Source: Solirubrobacteraceae bacterium
GTDB taxonomy: Bacteria > Actinomycetota > Thermoleophilia > Solirubrobacterales > Solirubrobacteraceae
Assembly: GCA_030151725.1 (NCBI GenBank)
Contig: JASLDD010000036.1
Span: 1-28,101 of the forward strand
Direction of reading: 5' to 3'
Length of the DNA stretch: 28,101 nt
Within the stretch, counting starts at the first letter, position 1. Each line of letters begins with the position of its first letter. Under the pieces are notes generated by a model. The model was given only the letters and a program-made list of their open reading frames with translations. It searched no databases and was not told the origin of the DNA. Below, piece by piece: positions 15,378 to 21,951 of the stretch. A program made the translations under genes and the position numbers.

Positions 15378-16529
15378 CTATGACCGCGGCTGCAAGTCGT
15401 CCAGGATCTGTGCGAAGGCCTGCTCGCCGGCGCCGATGAGCGGCGCCTCCTCCCCGAGGCTGCCGGCTGTCAAAGGCGCTGGATCCCTTCTACGGGTGCC
15501 CATCAGGCCTCTCACGTAGCCGGCATGAACCTTGCCGGGAGCGACCTCGAGCAGACGCGGGGCGAGCCCTCCCAGGATGACCGCGTCCGGATCGAGGGCG
15601 TTGACGAGACCCGCGATACCCCGTCCCAACGCCGCGCCGACTCGTCCTGCGACCACACGCTCGCGACCGGGTCGCTCAGCAGCTGCCGCCAGCGTCGATG
15701 TAATGAGGCTGATCTCGTCGTCAGACTCAGAGCAGCCAAGCCCGCGCGCGAAAGCCGCGCCATCGAGCAGGGTGTTCCAGCAGCCGAGCGCACCGCAGCG
15801 ACACTGCCGCGCCTTCGGTCCGAACGGGAGGTGTCCGTACTCCCCACCCATTCCCCTCCCACTGGCGAGCAGCGTGCCATTGGAGATCAGCGCTCCGCCG
15901 ATCCCGGAGTGCATGTAGATGTGAAGCGAGGTACCGATCTCACTCGCTGCTCCCCGCCGACTCTCCGCGAGCGCGGCCAGGTTGGCGTCATTTCCCAAGA
16001 GGAACGGTTGGGAGCGGAGTTCCTCGGGGAGCAGGAGGTCGACGAGGTCCAAGTCCTGCCATCCGAGGCCTGGAGCTTCGACGAGCGTGTCCCCGATGGT
16101 GGTCCCGGGCACCGAGACGGCGACTGCCCTCACGCGGTTGAGCACCGGCGAGCACACCCTGCCAAGGGCTTCTCTGACTTCGGCGCAGACCGCCGCGATC
16201 TCCCGATCGTGTCGACCTTCGAGCCGTCCGCAGATGCCTCCACCGAGCTCGATTACGGCCACCGTCCAAGTCTCGTGGCCGATCATCGCGACACCAGCCA
16301 ACGGACCTTGCGGGTTGGCGCCCAACTCCAGCGTCGGCCGACCTCGTCGACCACTGGCAGCAGCGGGCGACTCCGCCACCATCCGCCAGCTCTGCAGACG
16401 GCCGACGAGATCGGCCGCCAGACCGCTCGAGATCCCGAGCTCCCTGGTCAGCTGGACGCGACTTATGCCCGGCGTCGCGTGCACCGTCCGCAGGATCTGA
16501 GCGGCACGCGAACCGGGAGAGATCTCCAT
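15378..16529 (-). CDS. ROK-family transcriptional repressor (NagC/XylR type)
   Basis: This 383-residue protein has an N-terminal winged helix (residues ~8-62: ILRTVHATPGISRVQLTRELGISSGLAADLVGRLQ) followed by a ROK sugar-kinase-like domain. The kinase-like part shows VPGTTIGDTLVEAPGLGW, GNDANLAALAESRRGAA, HSGIGGALISNG and the zinc-binding CRCGALGCWNTLLDG. It probably senses a sugar or sugar phosphate, and may also keep kinase activity, as some ROK proteins do. It leads an operon with the MFS transporter. The inverted repeat at 16543-16567, just upstream, could be its own operator. The start has only a weak RBS. Confidence 0.93.
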   Translation of the reverse strand: MEISPGSRAAQILRTVHATPGISRVQLTRELGISSGLAADLVGRLQSWRMVAESPAAASGRRGRPTLELGANPQGPLAGVAMIGHETWTVAVIELGGGICGRLEGRHDREIAAVCAEVREALGRVCSPVLNRVRAVAVSVPGTTIGDTLVEAPGLGWQDLDLVDLLLPEELRSQPFLLGNDANLAALAESRRGAASEIGTSLHIYMHSGIGGALISNGTLLASGRGMGGEYGHLPFGPKARQCRCGALGCWNTLLDGAAFARGLGCSESDDEISLITSTLAAAAERPGRERVVAGRVGAALGRGIAGLVNALDPDAVILGGLAPRLLEVAPGKVHAGYVRGLMGTRRRDPAPLTAGSLGEEAPLIGAGEQAFAQILDDLQPRS

Positions 16530-16542
16530 TTGACCATCGATG

Positions 16543-16567
16543 AATTTACTCTAGCAGCGAGTTTATT
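16543..16567. promoter_or_regulatory. AT-rich inverted repeat upstream of the ROK gene
   Basis: AATTTACTC (16543-16551) and GAGTTTATT (16559-16567) are inverted arms, 7 of 9 pairing, around a 7-base spacer, in one of the few AT-rich patches of the window. Position and symmetry fit a ROK operator. The minus-strand TAAATT within it may be the -10. Confidence 0.45.
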
Positions 16568-16593
16568 TTGGGCGCCGACCCCGGTTGTTTGCG

Positions 16594-16622
16594 TTGAAGC
16601 GGGCCAAGCGCTCCTCTACCCT
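16594..16622 (+). promoter_or_regulatory. Probable promoter of the TauE/SafE gene
   Basis: TTGAAG (16594-16599), a 17-base spacer and TACCCT (16617-16622) make a plausible promoter. The last base of the -10 is 6 bases before the ATG at 16629, and there is no SD, so the message would be leaderless. Confidence 0.5.
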
Positions 16623-16628
16623 CCCCGG

Positions 16629-17480
16629 ATGCTGTGGCAATGGCTCCTCGGTACGGCCTGTGCGTTCCTGCTGGCGCTCCTCACGACGCCAGCCGGAGTC
16701 TCGGGCGCCGTGCTGCTCCTGCCAGTGCAGATCAGCGTGCTCGGCGTCCCCAGTCCTGCGGTCACTCCAACCAATCTGCTCTACAACATCTTCTCCACCC
16801 CGGGCGCGTTGTTGCGCTTTGCTCGCGAGGGACGCCTGCGCGCTCCCCTCACTGGGCTGCTCGCCTCCGGCACATTGCCGGGCGTGATCGTCGGCGCGAT
16901 TGTGCGCGTGGAGTGGCTGTCGAACTCGAGGGACTTCGCGTTCGTCGCGGCCGGAGTGTTGCTGCCCCTTGGCCTCTGGCTACTGCTGGGCAGTCAGCGA
17001 ATCGCAAGGCCGCAGCCGGCCCTATCGCGTCGCTTGCGCGGCGGGGTGTGGACATTGGCGCTGGTCATCGGTGCTGTCGGCGGCATCTACGGCGTCGGCG
17101 GCGGATCGCTGCTCGCCCCCATCCTCATAGCGCTCGGATTCAGCGTTTACGAGGTCGCTCCCGCCACGCTCGCCGCGACCTTCCTCACTTCGATAGTCGG
17201 CATCGCCACCTACCAAGTCCTCCAATTGAGCCACGGGGGAGCCATCGCGCCCGAATGGACCCTCGGCGCGTTCCTTGGGGTCGGTGGCTTCGCCGGGAGC
17301 TACTGCGGCGCTCGGCTGCAAAGTCGCCTTCCCGAGCGCGGGCTACGGCGCTTGCTCGGCAGCGTCGCCTGCCTGGTAGCCGCACGTTACTTCGAGCTGG
17401 CAGCGACCGAACGGCCAGCGCCGAAGATCGTCTCGCACCAGCGGTTAGCTGACGGGCTTTTGCGCGCGAGCGATTGCTGA
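16629..17480 (+). CDS. TauE/SafE family sulfite/organosulfur-type permease
   Basis: This 283-residue membrane protein has about eight hydrophobic helices in two DUF81 halves. The repeats are visible as PTNLLYNIFSTPGALLRF in the first half and GGIYGVGGGSLLAPILIALGFSVYEVAPATLAATFLTSIVG in the second. I start it at ATG 16629, where the hydrophobic N-terminus MLWQWLLGTACAFLLALL begins. The open frame extends far upstream, but only as antisense of the ROK gene. Family members move sulfite, taurine-derived sulfonates or related anions, and the substrate here is unknown. The last 36 bases overlap the convergent Cys-rich gene. Confidence 0.9.
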   Translation: MLWQWLLGTACAFLLALLTTPAGVSGAVLLLPVQISVLGVPSPAVTPTNLLYNIFSTPGALLRFAREGRLRAPLTGLLASGTLPGVIVGAIVRVEWLSNSRDFAFVAAGVLLPLGLWLLLGSQRIARPQPALSRRLRGGVWTLALVIGAVGGIYGVGGGSLLAPILIALGFSVYEVAPATLAATFLTSIVGIATYQVLQLSHGGAIAPEWTLGAFLGVGGFAGSYCGARLQSRLPERGLRRLLGSVACLVAARYFELAATERPAPKIVSHQRLADGLLRASDC

Positions 17481-17663
17481 GACCGCCTGCGCTTGCTGCT
17501 CGCGCACATCGCTCGGTTGCGTCGAATCGATGCCGGCAGCGCAGCCACAACCGTCCTCGTGGCCGCAGCACTCAGCCTTGGCGCTCGGCTCGCAGCAACT
17601 CGCCTGCTGTTCAGCTGCGCAGCACGCAGCGGCGATCGTCTCAACAGCGGTCAACTCAGCCAC
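17445..17663 (-). CDS. Small cysteine-rich arsenic-locus peptide
   Basis: This is a 72-residue peptide with eight Cys in the first 41 residues: three CC pairs (positions 14-15, 23-24, 32-33) plus CGC at 39-41. The motifs are ASCCEPSAKAECCGHEDGCGC. Similar Cys-rich peptides occur in actinobacterial ars operons. They could bind arsenite or a metal and hand it on, but I know of no proven function. The GTG at 17663 overlaps the arsR stop by 13 bases, so the two are coupled. The tail after TQPSDVREQ resembles the start of ArsM-type methyltransferases (DVRE...), so it may also be a remnant of a longer arsM cut short here. Confidence 0.7.
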   Translation of the reverse strand: MAELTAVETIAAACCAAEQQASCCEPSAKAECCGHEDGCGCAAGIDSTQPSDVREQQAQAVSAIARAQKPVS

Positions 17664-18004
17664 GCGGACAGCTCCTCCAAGGCGTCGGGGATCACGTAGT
17701 AGTAGGCCCATAGACCCTTCCGCTCGGAGTCAACGATCCCGGCGGCGCGAAGCTTGCCCAGATGATGGGAGAGCGTGGACTGAGATATGTCGAACAGCGG
17801 CACGAGCTCGCAAACGCAGACCTTGCCCGCGTGCTTGCGCAGCACGTCCACGAGTTGCAAGCGGATCGGGTCGCCGAGGGCCTTTGCGACTTCCGCCATC
17901 CGCAGCGCTTGTCCACGCTGAACATCGGGGTAGACGACGGGCTCGCAACACGGCGAGCCGTTGGCTCGCTTCTGCTTGGGCGACAGCTCCAGATCGACGG
18001 GCAT
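17651..18004 (-). CDS. arsR: ArsR-family arsenite-responsive repressor
   Basis: This 117-residue winged-helix repressor controls the locus. As(III) binding is suggested by CVCEL at residues 63-67 (Cys63, Cys65), the ELCVC-type motif of the alpha-3 helix, plus a Cys pair near the N-terminus (SPCCEP, Cys19-Cys20). The recognition helix reads ISQSTLSHHLGKLRAAGIV. The frame opens at 18031, but I place the start at ATG 18004. A strong promoter (TCGACA 18040-18035, 17 bases, TATAAG 18017-18012) would start transcription at about 18005-18004, giving a leaderless message. It is divergent from the aquaporin gene and overlaps the Cys-rich gene. Confidence 0.93.
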   Translation of the reverse strand: MPVDLELSPKQKRANGSPCCEPVVYPDVQRGQALRMAEVAKALGDPIRLQLVDVLRKHAGKVCVCELVPLFDISQSTLSHHLGKLRAAGIVDSERKGLWAYYYVIPDALEELSAWLS

Positions 18005-18011
18005 CAATCTA

Positions 18012-18051
18012 CTTATATCAATAAGACTCACATCTGTCGATGTAATACGAT
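18012..18051. promoter_or_regulatory. Divergent ars promoters with shared ArsR operator
   Basis: Minus strand: TCGACA (18040-18035), 17-base spacer, TATAAG (18017-18012), 7 bases to the arsR ATG. Plus strand: TACGAT (18046-18051), 7 bases to the aquaporin ATG. A perfect palindrome ACATC-TGTC-GATGT (18030-18043) covers the arsR -35 and lies just before the plus-strand -10. Repressor bound there could block both. Two TTGAT direct repeats lie nearby on the minus strand. Confidence 0.65.
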
Positions 18052-18058
18052 CCCCAGC

Positions 18059-18799
18059 ATGACCGAACCTCCACTCGCGCGCCGCTTGCTCGCCGAGCTG
18101 TTGGGCTCAGCGTTCCTCGCGGCGCTCGTGATCGGCTCGGGCATCGCGGCGCAGACCCTCTCACCGAGCGACGTGGGGCTCCAGCTGTTCGAGAACGCCG
18201 CCGCGACCGCGATGGGCCTCGCGACGATCATCCTCATGTTCGGTCCCGTCTCAGGGGGCCATTTCAATCCGGTCGTCTCGCTCGCCGATGCGACGTTCGG
18301 AGGCATCTCCTGGCGCGATGCGCTCGCCTACATACCCGCCCAGGTAGGGGGTTGTGTCGTCGGTGCGATCACCGCCAACGGCATGTTCGGGATCGCGGCA
18401 ATCAGCATCTCGACCCATCACCGCGCAACTGGCGCGCACCTGCTCTCCGAGGCAATCGCCACCGCGGGCCTGTTGCTCGTGATCTTCTCGCTGGCCCGCA
18501 CCAAACGCCTGAGCGCCGCTCCAGCTGCCGTGGGTGCCTACATCGGAGCCGCCTACTTCTTCACGAGCTCGGCGAGCTTTGCCAATCCAGCGATCAGCGT
18601 CGGGCGCATGTTCTCCAACACATTCGCCGGCATCGCGCCCACCTCCGTCCCGACGTTCGTCCTGGCACAGCTCCTCGGCGGCACCTGTGCCGTGCTCGCC
18701 ATCCGGGTCCTCTACCCAGACGTGTCGCCCAGCGAGGCGTCCGAGCTGGTCGTGCCCCATCACGAGCGCGCGGTCAGCCAAGCGGCGATAGGCGGCTGA
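18059..18799 (+). CDS. MIP-family aquaporin of the arsenic-resistance type (AqpS-like)
   Basis: This 246-residue channel has about six membrane helices. The two half-helix motifs are NPV at residues 70-72 (GGHFNPVVS) and NPA at 176-178 (FANPAISVGR), with the selectivity Arg at 183. Bacterial aquaporins in ars operons let arsenite flow out passively after arsenate reduction, known for AqpS of Sinorhizobium. Here arsC directly follows (TGA then ATG, no gap), and no ArsB or ACR3 pump is present in the window, so the same role is likely. The start at 18059 fits a -10 ending 7 bases before. The longer frame upstream is antisense of arsR. Confidence 0.92.
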   Translation: MTEPPLARRLLAELLGSAFLAALVIGSGIAAQTLSPSDVGLQLFENAAATAMGLATIILMFGPVSGGHFNPVVSLADATFGGISWRDALAYIPAQVGGCVVGAITANGMFGIAAISISTHHRATGAHLLSEAIATAGLLLVIFSLARTKRLSAAPAAVGAYIGAAYFFTSSASFANPAISVGRMFSNTFAGIAPTSVPTFVLAQLLGGTCAVLAIRVLYPDVSPSEASELVVPHHERAVSQAAIGG

Positions 18800-19192
18800 A
18801 TGGCAAGCGCCCTATTCGTCTGCTTGCACAATGCGGGGCGCTCGCAGATGAGCCAAGCTTTGTTCGAGCGCGCCGCAGCGGGGCGGCACTCTTCCCTCTC
18901 GGCTGGCACCACTCCCGGCGAGCACGTTCATCCAGAGGTGGTCCAGGTCATGTGCGAGATTGGCATCGACCTCTCCGATCGCGTCCCGCAATTGCTGACC
19001 GTCGAGCTTGCGCAGCAGGCCGACGTGGTTGTGACGATGGGCTGCGGCGACGCTTGCCCGTATATACCCGGCAAGCGCTACATCGACTGGAACCTCCCGG
19101 ACCCGAAGGGGAAGCCGGTCGAGGAGGTCAGAGCGACACGCGAGGAGATTCAGCGACTCGTCTCCGCGCTCGTCGCAGAGTTGGACGGTTAA
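18800..19192 (+). CDS. arsC: Arsenate reductase, low-molecular-weight phosphatase type
   Basis: This 130-residue LMW-PTP-fold protein reduces arsenate to arsenite. The phosphate loop is CLHNAGRS (Cys8 to Arg14), and further redox candidates are Cys82 and Cys86 in GCGDACPYIPGK. The catalytic Asp loop is DWNLPDPKGK. Actinobacterial relatives use either thioredoxin or mycothiol/mycoredoxin for reduction. The Cys82/Cys86 pair recalls the thioredoxin type, but I cannot decide. ATG follows directly after the aquaporin stop, so the two are cotranscribed and the product arsenite would exit through that channel. Confidence 0.94.
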   Translation: MASALFVCLHNAGRSQMSQALFERAAAGRHSSLSAGTTPGEHVHPEVVQVMCEIGIDLSDRVPQLLTVELAQQADVVVTMGCGDACPYIPGKRYIDWNLPDPKGKPVEEVRATREEIQRLVSALVAELDG

Positions 19193-19212
19193 CGCGAGCC
19201 CCCCTGTCTCGC

Positions 19213-19218
19213 TACAGT
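19213..19218 (+). promoter_or_regulatory. -10 element of a probable leaderless VOC gene
   Basis: TACAGT ends 7 bases before the ATG at 19226. TTAACG (19189-19194), at an 18-base spacing, could be the -35. No SD is present. Confidence 0.45.
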
Positions 19219-19225
19219 CGAGCGC

Positions 19226-19663
19226 ATGACGATCAAACGCATGGACCACGTGGGCATCGTGGTCGAGGATCTCGCGGCCGCAACGGCGTTCTTCGTCGAG
19301 CTCGGACTCAAGCTGAACGGCGAGGCGTCCGTCGAGGGCAGTTGGGTGGACCGCGTGGTGGGCCTGGACGGTGTCCAGTCGGAGATCGCGATGCTGGAGA
19401 CCCCTGAGGGCCACGCAAGGATCGAGCTGGCGAAGTTCCACGCCCCTTCGGGCCCCAGTGGCGACTTCTCAGCGCCGGCGAACGCCCCGGGCATTCGCCA
19501 TGTCACATTCGCGGTCGACGATCTCGACGACGTCCTGGCCGGTTTGCGAGCGCACGGCGGCAAGCTCGTTGGCGAGGTGGAGCGCTACAAGGACAGCTAT
19601 CGGCTCTGCTACGTCCGCGGCCCGGAGGGAATCATCGTCGAGCTGGCGGAGGAGATCGGATGA
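19226..19663 (+). CDS. VOC-superfamily protein (glyoxalase-like)
   Basis: This 145-residue protein has two VOC half-motifs: MDHVGIVVEDLAAATAFF at the start and IRHVTFAVDDLDDVLAGLRAHG in the middle, closing with GPEGIIVELAEE. The pattern of His and Glu in these strands fits a metal-binding dioxygenase/glyoxalase fold. It is not closely similar to the other VOC protein at 1365-1805. Its TGA overlaps the ATG of the next gene (ATGA), so it heads a small operon with the YdeI-like protein and the metallo-beta-lactamase-fold gene. The substrate is not known. Confidence 0.9.
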   Translation: MTIKRMDHVGIVVEDLAAATAFFVELGLKLNGEASVEGSWVDRVVGLDGVQSEIAMLETPEGHARIELAKFHAPSGPSGDFSAPANAPGIRHVTFAVDDLDDVLAGLRAHGGKLVGEVERYKDSYRLCYVRGPEGIIVELAEEIG

Positions 19664-19953
19664 GCGCCCAGGCGGCCCACAGATCTGCGAGCCGCCAGAT
19701 AGTGCCCGGCGGGGTGGTCCATAAACTCCCTGCGGACCTGCGCCGGGCGCTGCTCGCCAATGCCACGGCGCTCGATGCCTGGAAGGACATCACGCCCTTG
19801 GCCCGCAACGAGTTCATCTGCTGGGTCGAGGATGCCAAGCAGTCGAGCACCCGTGAGCGCCGGATTCGGCGCACCCAGGAAGAGCTTGAAGAAGGTCAAC
19901 GCCGGCCCTGTTGCTGGCCGGGGTGCAAACACCGAGAGCGCACCGGCAAGTAG
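19660..19953 (+). CDS. YdeI/OmpD-associated family protein
   Basis: This 97-residue protein with the YdeI C-terminal pattern contains LPADLRRALLANATALDAWKDITPLARNEFICWVEDAKQ, then TRERRIRRTQEELEEGQRRPCCWPGCKHRERTGK. In other bacteria YdeI-family proteins are linked to stress and antimicrobial peptide tolerance. No enzymatic activity is known to me. It overlaps the VOC gene by four bases and is followed after five bases by the next gene. The start is well supported by the ATGA overlap. The C-terminal CCWPGC may bind a metal. Confidence 0.88.
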   Translation: MSAQAAHRSASRQIVPGGVVHKLPADLRRALLANATALDAWKDITPLARNEFICWVEDAKQSSTRERRIRRTQEELEEGQRRPCCWPGCKHRERTGK

Positions 19954-19958
19954 AAGCA

Positions 19959-20635
19959 ATGCGCGAGCTGCGGGGTGGACTTTGGCACTCGCAAGCGCCG
20001 CACCCAGGCTGGACGCCAGGCGAGCGATGGCCGCATATGGTCTCTTCGTGTGCAGTCGAGGACGGGGAGCGCTTGCTGTTCTTCGATCCCCTCGCCGTGC
20101 CGGACGCGCTACTCGCGCTCGCGCGTGAACGCAAGGCGGTGATCGTCCTCACCGCACCGTGGCACGAGCGCGATGCGCAGACGCTCGTGAAGCAGCTCGA
20201 CGCCTCCCTGTTCGCGCCGCCGCCAGACACTGCAGCAGACTTGATCGAGAAGTACGGCATCACCGCCGAGCAAGCCGGTGACGGCAGCCCCGACCTGCAG
20301 TGGCTTCGCCACGATGCCGCAACGCCCGCGGGTATGCGGCCGGCGACAGGCTCCCAATCGGGATCGAGGCTTACGCGGGTCGGGAGCACAACGACCTCGT
20401 CCTGTGGATCGAGAGTCTCGGCACGGTCGTCGTGGGTGACTCGCTTGTCGACTTCGGAGATGGCCTTGCACTGAACGAGCGCCCGCGCGGCGGCGTCACC
20501 CGGGAGCAGGTCGTTGAGCGACTGCAACCGCTGCTCGGGCTTCCAATCGATGTCGTGCTCCCAGCCCACGGAGCCCCGACAGACCGCGCCGCGCTCGAGC
20601 GCGCTCTAGTCCGAATTGACCATAGGGCTCAGTAG
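19959..20635 (+). pseudogene. Frameshifted metallo-beta-lactamase-fold hydrolase gene
   Basis: Two plus-strand frames together encode one MBL-fold-like protein of ~225 residues. The first frame runs from ATG 19959 (MRELRGGLWHSQAPHP, then GERLLFFDPLAVP, TAPWHERDAQ and EQAGDGSPDLQWL). The second resumes near 20331 with GYAAGDRLPIGIEAYAGREHNDLVLWIESLGTVVVGDSLVDFG and ends LPAHGAPTDRAALERALVRIDHRAQ at 20635. Total length is 677 bases, one short of a multiple of three, so a single base is probably missing in the GC-rich stretch at 20325-20335. The first frame otherwise continues with meaningless residues to 20474. The gene follows the YdeI gene by 5 bases. True decay and sequencing error cannot be separated. 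Confidence 0.85.
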
Positions 20636-20943
20636 CCCAGAGCGAACTTGGCATCCTCGCTCATCATCTCCGGCGACCACGCCGGCGTGAACACCATCTC
20701 GGACTCCACGCTCTTCACTGCGTCGAGTTCACCGACGAACTCTTCGATCTGTTCATTGACCTGCGGACCGATCGGGCACCCGGGCGTGGTCAACGTGAAG
20801 GTGACCTTCACGTGGCCTTCGGAGACCTCCACACCGTAGATCAGGCCAAGCTCCACGAAGTCGAGTCCCAACTCAGGGTCGATCACGTTCGACAGGGCGT
20901 CCATCACGTCTTCCTCACTGAGAGCTGCAGCGATCTCGGTCAT
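20629..20943 (-). CDS. SufT/PaaD-like (MIP18, DUF59) Fe-S assembly protein
   Basis: This 104-residue protein of the MIP18 family contains ALSNVIDPELGLDFVELGLIYGVEV, then VTFTLTTPGCPIGPQVNEQIEEFV, with the conserved Cys in TPGCP. Such proteins help to mature Fe-S proteins (SufT) or belong to phenylacetate oxygenase clusters (PaaD). With no paa genes here, the SufT-like role is more likely. It is unlinked to sufB, 17 kb away. The last 7 bases overlap the convergent MBL-fold gene. TAGACT ends 6 bases before the ATG, suggesting a leaderless message. Confidence 0.92.
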   Translation of the reverse strand: MTEIAAALSEEDVMDALSNVIDPELGLDFVELGLIYGVEVSEGHVKVTFTLTTPGCPIGPQVNEQIEEFVGELDAVKSVESEMVFTPAWSPEMMSEDAKFALGY

Positions 20944-20979
20944 GTCGTGAGTCTAGCCGCGCTGCGGCTCCCCGCCCGT

Positions 20980-21660
20980 TTACGGCGCCTCACGCCATCC
21001 CGCGAGCACGGCAAAGTGCAGGTGCTTGAAGAAGCAGTCGCAGTCCTCCAGACCGGCCTCTCCCATCCAGCCCAGCTGCGTGGCGATGTCGATCGAGCGA
21101 TCCATCTCCATGCGTGTTTCCGCATGGCCGACCTCATCCGCAGTCGCACCCGCCCTGCCACAGGCCTCCCGCCAGGTGCTGCGATAGACACCGTCCAGCC
21201 ATGCCGTGGGTCCGGCCACATGCTCGGCGTTGACGAACACGCCACCCGGACGAAGCGCCGCGTGGATGCGTCCAAACAGATTGCGCTTGTCGGCGTGCTC
21301 GAGGTGATGGATCGCGAGCCCTGAGACCACCGCATCGAACGGCCCTGCCGGCAGTTCATCGCGCATGTCGCTCAAAACCGTCGTGATCGAGCTCGCCGGG
21401 AGGCGATCTTGGGCGTGGCTGAGCATCTCCGCGGCCCCATCTAGCAGCACTATCTCCGCATCGGGGTACCGCTCGAGTACAGCTGCGCTGAGCAGTCCAG
21501 TGCCCGCCCCCAGGTCGAGCACACGCCCGATGGGCCCTCCGCGCAGCCCCAGCAAGTCAACCGCCGTCCCGTAGAACAGCTCAAACGATGGCACCAGGCG
21601 ACGGCGCTGCGCGTCGTAGTCTGCGGCGTGGGCAGCAAAGACGCCGATCGAGTCGCTCAC
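20980..21660 (-). CDS. Class I SAM-dependent methyltransferase
   Basis: This 226-residue Rossmann-fold methyltransferase has motif I VLDLGAGTGLLS, an acidic ribose-binding Asp in IVLLDGAAEML, motif II/III with FDAVVSGLAIHHLEH, and LRPGGVFVNAEHV. The type is close to methyltransferase domain 25/ubiE-like enzymes, and the acceptor is unknown. I start at GTG 21660 (VSDSIGVFAAHAADYD), because it overlaps the stop of the upstream gene by GTGA. The open frame extends to 21723 inside that gene. It is coupled to the PLDc_N-like small membrane protein. Confidence 0.88.
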   Translation of the reverse strand: MSDSIGVFAAHAADYDAQRRRLVPSFELFYGTAVDLLGLRGGPIGRVLDLGAGTGLLSAAVLERYPDAEIVLLDGAAEMLSHAQDRLPASSITTVLSDMRDELPAGPFDAVVSGLAIHHLEHADKRNLFGRIHAALRPGGVFVNAEHVAGPTAWLDGVYRSTWREACGRAGATADEVGHAETRMEMDRSIDIATQLGWMGEAGLEDCDCFFKHLHFAVLAGWREAP

Positions 21661-21878
21661 CGGCGTCCCCACAGGAAGTAGCTCAAGGGACCGAAGGTGT
21701 TGACCAGCAAGGCCAAGCTCCACAGCCGCTTGCTACCGCGCACCTGTGAGGCGGACCGCCGGCGCAGGTCGCGAGCTGCAGCCACCTTCGCCGAGAACTC
21801 CATCGCAGCGAGCACGCCAATACCAACCCGCTGCTTGCGCGAGAAGCGGTCGCTGAACTCGCTGATCCTTTCCGACAT
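21657..21878 (-). CDS. Small PLDc_N-like membrane protein
   Basis: This 73-residue protein has a moderately hydrophobic segment near residues 19-34 and a strong one at the C-terminus (LWSLALLVNTFGPLSYFLWGRR). The AKVAAARDLRRRSASQVRGSKRLW segment and the closing NTFGPLSYFLWGRR are characteristic of phospholipase D-nuclease N-terminal-like short proteins found widely in actinobacteria. They have no catalytic HKD motif, and their function is unknown. It shares GTGA with the downstream methyltransferase. The start codon has no strong RBS. Confidence 0.75.
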   Translation of the reverse strand: MSERISEFSDRFSRKQRVGIGVLAAMEFSAKVAAARDLRRRSASQVRGSKRLWSLALLVNTFGPLSYFLWGRR

Positions 21879-21904
21879 CGCCCTACATCATCCACCATCG
21901 CACC

Positions 21905-21951
21905 GCGCAGCGAGGACGCAGCATCGCGCTAGCCCACGGCGTCCTAGCTCG
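21905..21951. repeat. Partial repeat remnant next to copy B
   Basis: GCGCAGCGAGGACGCAG-like sequence followed by CTAGCCCACGGCGTCCTAG directly left of copy B shares short words with both repeats (GAGGACGC, GCGTCC, CTAG). It may be a degenerate or broken extra copy. The similarity is short and could be chance in GC-rich DNA. Confidence 0.35.

Noticed and set aside
15525..16628. Upstream extension of the TauE/SafE frame
   Set aside because: The extension is antisense to the ROK gene. The hydrophobic protein starts at 16629, right after a plausible promoter.
17762..18058. Upstream extension of the aquaporin frame
   Set aside because: It runs antisense through arsR and has no membrane-protein character. 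The -10 before 18059 supports the shorter start.
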